Assembly: GCA_949825025.1 (NCBI GenBank)
Contig: OX463778.1
Coordinates: 26,469,551 to 26,533,550 of the forward strand
Length of the DNA: 64,000 nt
Origin: Siphlonurus alternatus
Lineage: Eukaryota; Arthropoda; Insecta; Ephemeroptera; Siphlonuridae
Reading direction: 5' to 3'
The notes below the pieces were generated by a model. That model did no database searches. It was not told the DNA's origin and worked only from the letters and a program-made list of their open reading frames with translations. Positions 44,316-56,480 of this stretch are shown here, piece by piece. Position 1 is the first letter of the stretch, and every line of letters starts with the position of its first letter. The translations under genes and the position numbers were made by a program.

Positions 44316-44840
44316 TACTTACACAGAGGCTATATGGATGTTAACTTCTTTGTTAAGGAATGAATTGCTGCATTTTACGTGTGACCATTCTGATTAATAG
44401 GTTGTTATATTGGGGCAGTTGACACATTTTGGTCTTGTATGCCCTTATGTGTGACCATTCTTTTGCAGTACGAATTTTATATATTATATTCTAATTAAAG
44501 ATTGAAAACGTAGAATAGTGTGCCTTGATTGTTCATCGCACCAAGTCCCACCATGGCCACAGCGTGGATCTATTGTTGATCACCTGCACTGTATGTCGAT
44601 GGAGGCAAGCCGATCTCAAGGAACTTCCACGTTATTTAAGTGGTCTATATAAAATGCTTAGTTCACATGTCATGCCAAATTATGAGCAAGGTTCTCCATT
44701 AAATTGCAATTAAAATGTCTAAATATTTCAATAAACTTTGATATTATTTCAGTAATTTATTATTAATTTTAAATAAACCATGCATTTTATTTATTCTCTT
44801 ATGTCAAGGTAATTTGTAAATGAGATAATATTATATGATA

Positions 44841-44981
44841 ATAAGTCTGTTCGTAAATACACAATCAGAATGAATAGATTTTTATTGATGATCCTTATAT
44901 TCCATGTACTGTACATAAGGTTCATCAATAAAAATCGATTATTTCTGATTGTGCAGATTGTGTATTTACGAACAGACCTAA
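44841..44981. mobile_element. Long foldback element (near-complete palindrome)
   Basis: The left arm starts TAAGTCTGTTCGTAAATAC, followed by ACAATCAGAA and GATTTTTATTGATGATCC. The right arm, on the other strand, repeats this as TTAGGTCTGTTCGTAAATAC with one 10-base insertion and a few changes. The arms are about 65 bp each and meet around ATGTAC-T-GTACAT, so the whole 140 bp can form one hairpin. This is the architecture of a foldback MITE. No coding frame. The ends are flanked by A/T, so the target duplication cannot be read safely. Confidence 0.75.
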
Positions 44982-46537
44982 TATTTCATGCTAAATCAAA
45001 TCATCATCAAACTCTTGCATCTAAGGTGACTAATGTCTAATTTTAAATCAAGTTCTGTATCCTGAGCTGTCAAGTGCAAGTTTCTTTAACCCGTTGCTAT
45101 GACCAATGATGATGAAACTTACTCCAGCGATGTGCGAGTTTCTGTAGTGAAAAATGATGCAACAAAATTGACCTCTTCTTATTTATTGTTTGTAAAAGTA
45201 TCCTGTACTTGATTTCACTGAAAGCTATAAAATATCTTTATTTGAGAGCGAGCTTAAAAAATAAAAATAAATAAATAAATTTATCATTTATAGCTATAAA
45301 TGATATTTATAATTTATATACACAACACTCAGAAAAAAAAATGCACTTGCAAGATATATATATATTATTTTATTTATTTTACTTATTTATAATTAATCCA
45401 GAATAATTTCAGTAATGCACCCACAATGCAACTTCGATTAAATTTTTTTGTACTTTTACTTCATAATATTTCAAATCTGAATAAATTTAAAAAGATAATA
45501 TGTAACTTTTTTCCCCTTAATGTAACGGTATTATATTCAGGTTTATCCTTGCATGGAGTAAGGAGAAAAAAAATCATTCTCCGTCCCCAGTGCATCGCCT
45601 GCGTGTCTCTGCTAGTCAGTAATTTAACCAATGTCTCTTCACCGGCCATCTTGATGAAGGTTTCCAAGTTCCCTGAGTTACGCAATTGTAGGTAATGTGT
45701 TGGTAAGTCTCGTTTCATCTTGAAGGGTGGTATTTACATACCAGCTCTCCGTTGTTCCACCACGCGGCAAATACCATCAGGTTTCTCACCTCACTTTATG
45801 TTCTTAGCTTAGCTTGGTGTCATCAATATTTCTCCATAAATATCAACAACATACCTTCGTTGTGTTGAAAAAAAAAAAGTTAATAAAATGCTTACCAGTA
45901 GATGCGGGAATGTTTTTATCCTCTCCTCCGGCATATTGTTGGTCATTGGAATTAGTGAGGCACACCATCACTCCGCGATCACTTTTGCCCACCGATGTGC
46001 AGTCAAATAGTATAACCTCACCACAGCACTTAATACACAAAATATTATAATGGAGAACCAATCCCAAGCTTTTACTATACTTCACTTTAATAATGTAATT
46101 ATGGTGCGGAGTTGATGCCACTTGTTGTAAACCATTGTTATATTCTGATGTGACTCTTCAATTATGTCAACCTCACTTAATATCATTTCACAACTGTTAT
46201 TAAAAAACATCATACATAAAATACACACAAGTGTTTAATAATATAATTTAAGCATCATTTTTAATATAATAATTTTCTCCTGTATCATTATTTTTTGTCA
46301 CATTATTAAAACTGACAACAGTACTCGACGTATTTGAATTGATGCTTGAGAACTTTCTTCGATAATGACACCAGATTTTATATACATAGGAGCGACAACT
46401 CGCCAAGTACTGTAAGAACGCAACTGGCAGTAGTTTGTTAAAGCCGCCTGTATGATCAGCTTGTTGTCTTTTTGTGCTCGATCGCCAACTCCTTTCCCCT
46501 GCCAGTTTACAGCCGCCTCTCTCTCTCTCTCTCTTAC
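44982..46537. other. Intronic stretch with a 24-bp palindrome
   Basis: A perfect palindrome occupies 45282-45305 (TATCATTTATAG and its complement). The minus-strand frame near 45600-45700 reads an ordinary-looking peptide after a CTCAG acceptor-like site (ETFIKMAGEETLVKLL), but no donor follows and no domain is recognised. Confidence 0.35.
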
Positions 46538-46570
46538 CTGTACACCAACCGCCATGCTGTGACGTCACAG
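46538..46570 (-). other. Possible short first exon beside a CRE-type palindrome
   Basis: On the minus strand, the palindrome CTGTGACGTCACAG (46557-46570, containing TGACGTCA) is followed at once by C, ATG GCG GTT GGT GTA CAG and then GTAAGAG, a strong donor. This has the shape of a six-codon first coding exon, but the downstream exon is unknown. It lies inside presumptive intron 2 of the PTB gene, on the same strand, so it could be an alternative promoter that skips exons 1-2. The short frame makes chance quite possible. The purine tract after the donor is a (GA)n repeat. Confidence 0.2.
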
Positions 46571-47113
46571 ACCTTGATTATTGCAATGTACAACCAGGCT
46601 CATACTGTATGCATGCACTTGAGATGTTCATAAGAAAAAAAATGGCATACTTAAAAAAACAGTACAAATGACTATGTCAACAGCAAATAAAATGACGAAT
46701 AGCTGTTTATAATTTGGAATATGTGATTGGAAAGGATTAACTTAAGTGCAGGATAACTATTTATTTTACGCCTTTTACCACTTAGTGACCGACCAATTGA
46801 CTTATGCTCTTTTATCTCTCTAACTCACCGGTGTAACTATATCTGTATATATAACATATTTTCAGCGCTCTCTTTACTGTCTGACTGTGTGTATATCTGC
46901 CACGCTGGAGTAATTTTCTGTTTAAACAGTTTCAGTATCACAATAAACGTTAAGTTATTTTAAATTAGCGCCAAATATAACATTGCTAGCGCATTCCGTT
47001 GAAGCGTAGTGATACTTCCACACAAGACCTCCTAGAATTAGGCTGAGGCCAGGTTTAAATTATGTATTTTAATAATAAAAAGTAATAGGTAGATTTTCAA
47101 CCCCCTATTCCAG

Positions 47114-47424
47114 CAATGTACCCCCTCGCAGTCCGGCAGAGTGAACCCTAGATGTAGGGTGCCACCCCCTTTCCAATGACTCGACCTCCGCGCAAGGTGA
47201 GTGTCCGGTGGCCGGATGAACCGGTTGTGTGTGGCCACCAATGCCTAAGATCGGCCGCTGCAGACAAGCGATCGCAGCTCCGCCGCTCGGAAAGTCGTCA
47301 CAACTCTGAACCTGCAAGCACTTTTTTGAGTGAACCCATCGAGATTAATAAGCTAAACGGTTATTGTGACAAATCATTTCAATATCAATGTTATTTCGTT
47401 TATATAGGGGAAAGGGGGGAATAA
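47114..47424 (+). other. Candidate exon or promoter island on the plus strand
   Basis: A pyrimidine-rich acceptor (CCCCCTATTCCAG) at 47101-47113 and a donor CGCAAG|GTGAGT at 47191-47202 bracket an 83-bp segment with an ATG at 47176 (MTRPPRK). Reading on without splicing gives KVSVRWPDEPVVCGH, then a Ser/Arg-rich tail (LRRSESRHNSEPAS) to the stop at 47424. Composition is GC-rich and unlike the flanks. No domain is recognised. It would be a plus-strand gene nested in the minus-strand PTB intron; a regulatory island is the other reading. The opposite strand is also open, which weakens the coding case. Confidence 0.25.
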
Positions 47425-48080
47425 AGTTATATAGTAACCATAATATTGTTCTTTCCTTTTGGTTCCTATTCATGCTGAATTTATTAAGAACAAAATCTCG
47501 TAAAATTGTTTTAATTTGTTAGCGAATATAATTATTTTATGACACATTGAATGGTATAATAATGAACTGAAAACATTCAAAAGTAATTATAAACATTGAA
47601 TATTAATTTGTTATAGTCATTGATTTTATTTCTAAACATTTTAATTAACAGAGATAACAAAACATAAATTTACTCATGGATGAGCTTAAGAGGAAAAAAT
47701 CAAATCTATTCATCAGCATTGAATATAAATTAACTTTAATTGCATAAAATTGAATAATATTACTGCAAGACATACCATTGCACTTTTCTATATGATAATC
47801 AACTTTTTCCTTGTCTATTTTTATGTTTTTTAATAAGACGAACAGAAAAATGTATAAATAAAATTTTACCATGTCTTTTGTTACTATAACAATGATTGAA
47901 CACCACAGTGAACATAATTATTTATTTGTACATCAGCAGTGCGAGGGTTCTATATTTTGAGTAATTATTTTCCATCTAACTGATAATAGTATGTCAATTT
48001 TCTGATCAAGAGTTATTTAGCAAGCTGAACAACGTTTCTTAAGTAACGAAAAATAACGTATTAAAGCTGTGGAAAAAAAA

Positions 48081-48082
<2 letters not shown>
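47425..48082. other. Intronic AT-rich stretch, no gene seen
   Basis: No frame with exon features and no repeat family is recognised. Confidence 0.4.

Positions 48083-48167
<85 letters not shown>
48083..48167. repeat. (AT)n microsatellite
   Basis: 85 bp of pure AT dinucleotide. Confidence 0.97.
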
Positions 48168-48172
<5 letters not shown>

Positions 48173-49499
48173 TTGTAAACACTGAAATATATGAATTAAA
48201 TTAAAAACTAATATTTTTTTACCCGCGATACATTTTCCAATTTAGCAATCAAAATTCAATCACGAAGGAAATTTCCCATGACGGTTAAATTACCATAAGC
48301 ATCAAGTCTGGCTACTCACGATATAAAGCTTGAGCATAAAGTAATGGAATAGAAGGAGGAAGGGGGCGGTTAATTTTTTATATTGGAAGAATTGATGAAG
48401 CAGAAGTGGCGTGTGAGTTAACAAAAGAAGTAATACTATCACCGTAAGCTTATAATATTTATCGTATTATCGCGTTCATTACATTTAAGCTCGATTGGAA
48501 TTTTCCCACAGCGCCTACAGTATACAGGGAATATAGAACTAACAAATGACGCTATATACTAAAGGATATGTTTAATGCCCTAAATATAAAGTTATATCCT
48601 TCACCTGTATTATATTTTATATTTAATGCAAAAAGGATGAATTCTGCTCCTTTAAAAAAAAGTAACCCGTTTTCTCAGTATGAGGGTGCTGTGAACACCA
48701 GCAACAGAATGAGACGCTTCACTGTTGATTATAAATTCATCCAGGTTGCTTATCGTCACATCGTACCTCGATGTAAGTTTTAATAATAAATACATAACCT
48801 CACATTTCACGTGATGTTGTTCATCGCTAATGTTCTGGAGTACTTGGGCTCATGTTCCACTAATGAAAGCTACGCAAAATAATGACTGGAGACTTTAACA
48901 ATACGGTGAAAATCAAATTAAAAAAATGACTTGCAATCAGCGTATAGGTACGGTGTATTAGAGACTGTGTAAAGTGCAACGAAAATGTTACGAAATTGGT
49001 GAAATTGCATGTCTTATTTCTTGGAGTACTAATATGGAATGGTTGAGTTAAATTGTTTAATGTATTAAATGTACGAAATTTGAGCCAGCCCAAGAACTAA
49101 TTTAATACTAATTACTTTTTATTACTATTTTATTTCTAAGCATGACATTTATGGATGGCATTATAAACGTTTTTACCCTTTTTCCGTTGCCTTTTTTTAG
49201 TTTGTGTACAAAAACCAGTTGGTCTAACTCTAAACCATAAAATAATTATTAACAAGTCTGTGGTAAAATCAAGTTTTTTTTAAACTGAATTAAGTTATAT
49301 TAGCAAACAAACTACATTAGCAAACAAAGAATAACCAACATATAATTATGACAGCAAGGAATGTTGTTTTGATTAGACATGTGCAGGTAAATATACAATT
49401 TACACAAGAGCATAAAATTTTCAGATTGGTGGATTTTATCATTAAATGGGTCCAGTTTTCGGGGATTGCACTTTAAGCCGTCATGAATTTTTTCTCAAT
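48168..49499. other. Intronic AT-rich stretch, no gene seen
   Basis: Short frames at 48568-48783 and 48860-49093 are A/T-driven and lack domains. Confidence 0.4.
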
Positions 49500-49690
49500 T
49501 TTGGAGGGTAGTACACGGCCGCTTACACGCGCGACCCGCCGCTATTTGTTTTTTATCATCGCGTCGTCTGCGGCAGACTCGGGGGGCGGGGGGGCGGGGG
49601 CGGCTGGAGGGGAGGGAACCACGTGACCTGGAGGCGGCGAGAGCAACGAACGGAGACCGAATGGCCTTGGCATAATTAACCGCAAGCCAG
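49500..49690. promoter_or_regulatory. CpG/G-rich island with an E-box; possible promoter
   Basis: A sharp GC-rich island with GGGGCGGGGG-type GC boxes near 49580-49602 and CACGTG at 49621-49626. It lies about 1.1 kb past exon 2 of the minus-strand PTB gene, inside presumptive intron 2. No open frame of note. This could be an internal promoter or enhancer; the motifs are visible and the function is inference. Confidence 0.35.
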
Positions 49691-50792
49691 ACTCGCTCGC
49701 GACTAATAACACGGGGGGCATATTTTAAAGGTAAATGTCTCTATTATCCCAAATATATTTTTAAAGGGCTATTAAACAATAGTTTTATGTTCTCTATGCG
49801 ACTAGAAAATTGTTGTCATTTTTTAACTTATTAGTTTGAACGTCACGTGTATCTAAATGTGTTTACTTTTGTAATCTTTCAATCATGCTTTTATTTTCTA
49901 TAAAATATCTTTATATACAAATACATGCAGAAGAAGTAACGTCATTATACTGATCACACTATTTAGATATTAGATATGTATATAATTATACTGTATAATG
50001 CAGTATGTACATAATGTCTGTGTTCAATAAATAAATTAAAAAAAAAACATGCAAAGCACACGTCGTTACATGTTATTAAGTGAGTGTGAGAAGCAGGTAA
50101 GAAAATTATAAATATATTTTATTAGTATTTAAATGAGGCTGTGTCGTCAAGGTTGCAGCATATGCTGTGTATAAATACAATGCTTGTAGAATCGTGAAGA
50201 TAAATAAGGCTAAATTGTAAATAATTGCTTTGCAGTCTTTTTATTTTGCTTATTATTCAATTGACTGGCCATGTAGTACTCTTTTCATCACGATGAGTTC
50301 GAATAAGATCAAGGCAGAATTACGTCTTGTTTCCATGCATGAACGCTCAGTTCTGTTGTGTTTCAATTATTATTTATAACGCAAGAGCGTTCAGTTGTTC
50401 CACAACAAATTAACCATTGCCAGCTAACATGATGTATACGATTATCTGACATGATGCTTCTGGCCCACACAGTCAATGAAGAAACTCACGGGTGAATGGC
50501 TCACAATCTTCCCACAAACGCGATACGACATGCCGTTAAAAACATATCAAATATCGGAGAAATTGACACTTGCTGGCTGAGGTCGAACTGGATTTGGTGA
50601 AACCAGTAGTAATGTTTAAAGAAATTGAGGAAACTTACAACCCAGAATGGACCTTGTATGAACTTGAATGTAATTTTGGTACTCAGCATCAAGCGAGATT
50701 CGAATCATCAACAGTATACGTTGCAGCGATGTGGCTTCGTGGCTTTTTACCAGACAACATTAAATTCACATAAGATCTCCGTTTTTACTCAC
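49691..50792. other. Intron 2 next to exon 2, no gene seen
   Basis: AT-rich sequence. The plus-strand frame at 50570-50773 has an ordinary peptide (VELDLVKPVVMFKEIEETY), but no domain or supported splice context. It may be a relic of a transposon. Confidence 0.35.
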
Positions 50793-50956
50793 CTCCGCTG
50801 CGCGTGCTGCAATGGAAGGAATGGCGTCCTCCGCGGGCTTCGGACCTGGCCTGATGGTGCCCACTTTGACCCCTTCGGGGTGGGGAGCTCGCGACCCCAC
50901 CGTGCGGCGGAAGCATGAGCCGTCCGGTAGCGCGCCATCACCATCCCCCACCAGGT
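50793..50956 (-). CDS. PTB/PID-domain gene, exon 2 (N-terminal linker)
   Basis: On the minus strand, CCCTTTCCTGTTGCAG at 50957-50972 is followed by 164 bases and then GTGAGTAAA, so both splice sites are strong. The exon begins with AC, the last two bases of a split codon. Exon 1 ends with G, and the join gives GAC (Asp). It then reads 54 codons and ends on a codon boundary. The peptide is DLVGDGDGALPDGSCFRR, TVGSRAPHPEGVKVG, then TIRPGPKPAEDAIPSIAARA. It is rich in Gly, Pro and charged residues, probably a flexible linker, with a helix-like end (AARAAE) that would lead straight into the PTB strand of exon 3. GC content is far above the surrounding intron, typical of conserved coding sequence. 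I recognise no domain in this part. Confidence 0.72.
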
Positions 50957-53900
50957 CTGCAACAGGAAAGGGTTTAGACTGATGATTTACCAAGCACAAG
51001 TCGTTACCATCCCTTATCATGTGCATAACATTGCTGCTGTAATGCACGTTTGTATACATGAACGTAATTATTATTATGGATAATTCTGTGTGTTGTGGTT
51101 CCTTTTTGTTTTGATTACATGAAAGTTATTAAAGTTTTTATTGAACACTCTTACAGTGTACATATTACATATATGTTAAATGGGATTAGTGGGAGTTGTA
51201 TACAGAAATTCTTGTAATTTTTACTGAATAAATCGCATATAACCAATGAAATATTTCTTTGTTATCCAGATTATACTTATTTAAAATTAAAATAATAAAA
51301 ATATTTCTGGAAACTCATTCGTAAATTTCCGAGATAAATTCAATGTCATGGCTTTTATTATTTCCCATATAAATTTTATTTCAGAATTGTGAGTTGTTTA
51401 ATAAGTATACTATAAGATTTGCCATTATATTACTTGAATTACTTTATTGTCAGCTCGTTCTGACTCACTCTCATCACAGTCATCACCTTAAATATTTTTT
51501 TCAAATGTTTATCAATGAATTCACGGTAATTGATACCGAATTTAAGCATGCGCTTTAATATTATACTAATAATTAATTATACTAATAAAGCCTCGAATGA
51601 AAAATGGAATTATTTAAGAGGTTTCAAAAGCTCAGAAACTATTTTTAAAGAATTATAAAATATATTGAAAACTCTCATGCAGGCATTGTCATTGTAAGCT
51701 AGCTATTATATAATATATAGGATTAAATTTAATATATTCTTATCTTTCTGTGAACGACAGATTACTTTTATATACGATAAATATATTATATATAATAGTA
51801 TATACATTAATTATCACGTGATCGAAGAAAAAATATCAAAACGTGAAGATAGATAAAGATGCTAAATTATGTTATAATAAAAATATATAATTTAAGATGT
51901 GCTGTCTAGATAATAAGCATAATATAAGTAACATTATATAAATAAAAAATGCGGTATATATAGTTCTATCATAATTATAATTGCATAGTATTGCATAATA
52001 TTATGTATAGGACAAAATATATTCAAATATGTATTTATATAATTATATTTTGTGTATAAGAAATTTGATATTATATTATAAAATAATATGACTTATGAGC
52101 TAAAAGTATACAGTATGAGCTCTATGAGCTCATTTCAGCATAAAATGTCAGTTCATTTTATAAAAAATATGCGTCAATAATTAATCTAAAAAAATCATCA
52201 TAATGCAGTAACTTTGAATAAAAGTTTCAAGTATTGAATAAGACATAACTTTTCCTCCCCCTTGCGACGAGCAACAGAAGGGAGAACATGTTTCAGCATG
52301 CACCATAATTTGTATGCCTTTCATCTGGAGCTGCTAATTAAAACGGAGAGTATTGATTACCTGCAACGTACAACATTAGCTCTACTCTGATGGAACAAAT
52401 ACTCCACACAAATGCGTGTCAATCTCCAGTCGCGGGACAAGAAGAAAATTATGAGATGTCATCAGATTTTTGTTTGTTTATTTAATTTTTCATTATTGAA
52501 CTTCAATATTATAATTATTATTTAATAAAACCAGCAACTCCTCCTTCCCTTGTCCAGGTGGATGCTGAAATAACTTCTTATGTTTTGCGGTTTGAATTGT
52601 ACAGTATAAAAAATTAATCTTGTAAACATGACCGCATGTTAGCTGAGACCTCTCTACCCCACGGTGCTTTTTGCTCGTTCCCGCGGTCTCGTTCAGTCAC
52701 GCTGTGGCCAGCAGACCGTAGTGTGTCAACAACAAAGCTAGGAATGAGTAATAAGCATCGGAAGTTACTTCAGCCCAATGTCATGTCAGTATGCACCTGT
52801 GCGAGTAGCCGGAGGAAAAAAGTTGGTGCTCAAAGACGTATTTAATGTCTTTATCTTTTTATAAGGCTAGTTTCTAGTACCTACACAAGACTCTGTAGTT
52901 CACGTTTTCCCGGAGGCTCGAGTTAAGTTTTTGAAATTTGAACAATGTTATTTACTTGTTGGTCTAAGCTCTAAACCATCCTCGAGGATAGGGTGAACTG
53001 CGTGATAAAGAGGATAAAATCATAATTTTAAAAAAAGGACGTCTTGTATGTTATAATGAAAGTTACAACATGATCTCACTGATCTAACAGAGAAGGTAGC
53101 GGGGGTGGGAGTGCAATGAGAGGTGATAATAATTAATAGTTTATTCTCCCCTCTCCCCCAGAAGATTCCGATATACGTGAAATATTGACATTTTTATACC
53201 TTCTGTGCCCCGCTCCTATCTCGAACCTCAGAATTACATTAAGAGTTAAGACCACCCCTCTCCTGGAATGGGAAGGAAGGTATCTCTGTGTAGTACCTAC
53301 AATAAATAATATTAAGTAATAAGGTGTATAAAATGACTCGTAATGAGTATGTAACTTTTATTATCATGGTTCACACATCCATTCTATGCCACATGCAATG
53401 CTGTGTTGTTGCTGGTTTGACTTGTTAGCTGTAAATGCTGCTAGACAATGACGCCCGCACTTCGTATTATAACATTTATGGCAATCAATATAATAAACTG
53501 TAAAAGAAGCAGTGCAGTTATTGTGTGGATGTAAACATGGTTACATGAGTTACATCATACCTATACATGTGGAGATTAAGAAGGCTGCAAACGGACACTT
53601 TGTGCTCGCTTAAGTTTACTGTTTAAATTATTATTCAATCATATTTAAGAACAGTTACATGATACAAACATGAATATAATTAAAATTAAACTATTATATT
53701 TAATGATAAAACAAAATAAAATATGGTATCACCTGCTGTATGTATAACAATCAAACAAATTTAGCTATAATATAGCAATATGTTATTAATAGTATCATAT
53801 TATATATTGTATTTGTATATAATATATATATATATATTATTTATATATTTTAATTTATTATTTTATGTACTATATAATGTTGTGGTAAAATGTGCAAATG

Positions 53901-54186
53901 AGACCCCAGCTTTATATCTCAGAGAAGCGCAAACGATCCTTAAAAAAATTGTCTAGCAAGCTCGGATCAATGCCAAAAACATACGGCAAAGTAGACTTGT
54001 TTATTCAGCTATTTACTTTTTCTCAAAGTAAAAAAAGAAAAAAAAAAAAAAAGTACTGTAAACCACAAAGTTTCACCTGATGCTTTATCAAAAAATTTCA
54101 ATACAAATATGTTGGCAGATTTTGCAACATTACTGCAATCTGCCATGATGATTAAATATTATTTCCAAAAACTGCTTAAAAAAATA
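50957..54186 (-). other. Presumptive intron 1 (part), no gene seen
   Basis: Mostly AT-rich. A GC-richer patch at 52640-52830 has a plus-strand frame (52636-52845) without a domain. A segment at 53580-53640 containing AGGCTGCAAACGGACA recurs at about 55453, suggesting a low-copy repeat. Confidence 0.4.
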
Positions 54187-54348
<162 letters not shown>

Positions 54349-56069
54349 CAAAAAAGTAAAAAAAAAATTTGAGTGACGATTAAAACAAAATAGATTTGCA
54401 AGTTCTATTTAATAAATTAAATTAAATTAGATGAGGGAACGTGTACTCTTCAATGTGCCTACATAGATGAAAAATAGATTTAATAGAATTGTTCAGGTTC
54501 TTTAGTCATAAATAATAATTATAACACAAAACAAGTCATACACATAATAACTAATAACATAAATAAAAAAAGCAAAATTATAATAAATCAATAATGAAAA
54601 TTAGCAACTTATTGTACTTTTCTGATAAATTCTTTGTCGTATTAAAACGAATTGCATGTCAATGAAGTGAATAAAGTATTTTAAAAAATCACCTTTAAAA
54701 GTTACAAATGATCCGATATTTTTTATATAATCAGTTAAAACATTATAAATCAGAGCCACAATGTATAGCGAAGGTTATGATCACTCAAAGACGGAGCTTA
54801 TGAGGTTTGATGTAGAAATTGTTACATTATGGCAATGTTGGCACGACGTACCATAATTATTCATGCTATTGACATTACCAGCTAAGCAATTCTGGATTCT
54901 GTTTAGCAAATTTAGCACACTTGCAGATCAAAACACATGTATACATAGAAGGGGCAAAATATCGAATTCTCTAAAATAGCTAACTTATAATGCAGACATC
55001 ACATAGTACGATCGAATAAGACGTTTCTGCATTCACAAAGATATGGAAGTAGCATTAGGAGAGCCCCCTCCCCCTAAAAGAATCGCATGCATAATGGTAT
55101 GATGACAATAACAATATAATTAATATTACACATTGATTTTAATTTTTAAAACCAATATAGATGGAGTATTACAGAGAGAGTGGAACAAATAAACCTACGT
55201 GGTTAAGTTAAGTCAGTTAAGTGCATGCATTAAAATGTTCAGATCAATTTAAATTTTCAAATATGTGGGAGACCTAGAAATTTAGTACATTGTATAGCTT
55301 TGATTACAGAATTATTGATCCTTAGGAGAGGACTAAAAACAAGATTTTATTTTCATTTTGTATGTTCTATTATCTCTCTCTCTCTTTTTTTATATATTTT
55401 ATTTTTTTTTTAGAAAGAGGTATATAACTGGCCCACGAGGAGTGGAGACTGCAAGGCTGCAAACGGACATTTTATTTTTCCAAGTGTATAATACACTATT
55501 ATTCAAACTCATCATCAGCATGGCTAAATAATCGTATTTTTTTTTAAATATAAGACAATTAATGAATATATGTATCATAAACATGTTAGCTAAGACATTG
55601 TTTCCAATAATTATTTCTCTTTAAGCATTTATTTATATTTATTATATCATGATATTAATAAGTATTAATAAAATTGTGATATATGCAAAATATTTAGCTT
55701 ATTTTTCTACGTTTTAAGTTTTAAGTTGCAGCCCAAAACTTGAATCGCTTGATCTCATAATTATATAATCCTATTGAATAACTGAACGTTCTGTTGACAA
55801 TGGGAGTTATCAAGTTCCCCTGCATCGGTGCTGGCGGTATCCCTTCAACCTTCAATGTACACCGATCTAGTCTGGCGTACCAGCAATCTCACTCTTTGCA
55901 AACGACTTTTTTCTACGGTCTCTCTAAATTGATTTTTTTAAAGGATGAAAGTTATTTTAAGCTAAAAAAATCCAAGTGGGGCTTCTCTTTATCAACACAG
56001 ACACCTTTAAGAAACCTCATCTAGATGACTGAAGAGATTATAAAAATATCAGTAAGAATAGTATATTAC
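54349..56069 (-). other. Presumptive intron 1 (part) next to exon 1, no gene seen
   Basis: AT-rich, with a T run near 55402-55411. The second copy of the AGGCTGCAAACGGACA segment lies at about 55453-55510. The plus-strand frame at 55794-56024 shows no domain. Confidence 0.4.
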
Positions 56070-56241
56070 CTCGCAAAGGAACATCAGGAACTGTATTGCA
56101 TGATAAAGTTTCTATACGTTTTGGTTTGAGAATAATGTCTGCATTTTGTGGATAACATTTAATTGGCTTGAAGAACTCCACTGGTGACGGAGGGGGTGTT
56201 TTCGGCTGTCTGCTTGTCGTAAAGTAGGCTGAACTAATCAT
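56070..56241 (-). CDS. PTB/PID-domain gene, exon 1 (start codon)
   Basis: On the minus strand an ATG at 56239-56241, in the context CAAC-ATG-A, opens 57 codons plus one base (G) before a donor GTAATA at 56064-56069. An in-frame TAG lies eight codons upstream, so this is the first possible Met in the frame. The peptide, MISSAYFTTSRQPKTPPPSP then VEFFKPIKCYPQNADIILKP, is Pro- and Ser-rich, without a signal peptide or membrane segment. This fits a cytoplasmic adaptor and could be a regulated N-terminus. The single trailing G and the leading AC of exon 2 make a complete Asp codon; that phase match is the main evidence for joining these exons. Alternative 5' exons are possible. Confidence 0.65.
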
Positions 56242-56262
56242 GTTGACTATATTATAAACACA

Positions 56263-56271
56263 CTAAGCCAT
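56263..56271 (-). promoter_or_regulatory. Two-codon upstream ORF (ATG GCT TAG)
   Basis: On the minus strand, ACCACC-ATG-G (a full Kozak-type context) is followed by GCT and TAG. It ends 21 bases before the main ATG and is in the same frame. If transcription begins upstream, ribosomes would initiate here and terminate almost at once, then have to reinitiate or scan past. That would lower translation of the main frame. Confidence 0.5.
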
Positions 56272-56279
56272 GGTGGTGT

Positions 56280-56470
56280 CACGTCTCACGAGCTTCACAA
56301 CAACAAGGCGCGTGGTGCTCCGACGTACGTACGTCAGACAGCGCTCTTGGGCCGCCTGCTTCCTCACTGCTCGTCGCGTTTCCCGCCGGCTCTTCAGCAC
56401 GCACGACAGCAGCTACCTCTCGCGGTGACTTCACAAACTATTGTTAAATAGAGCGCGAGTAACTTTTAAA
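56280..56470 (-). promoter_or_regulatory. CpG-rich presumptive promoter and 5'UTR of the PTB gene
   Basis: Directly upstream of exon 1 on the minus strand. It is rich in CG, contains a GACGTACGTACGTC palindrome (56323-56336), and has no obvious TATA box. The island location beside the start codon supports the gene model. The start site cannot be placed from sequence alone. Confidence 0.45.
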
Positions 56471-56480
56471 AGTTTCAAAC

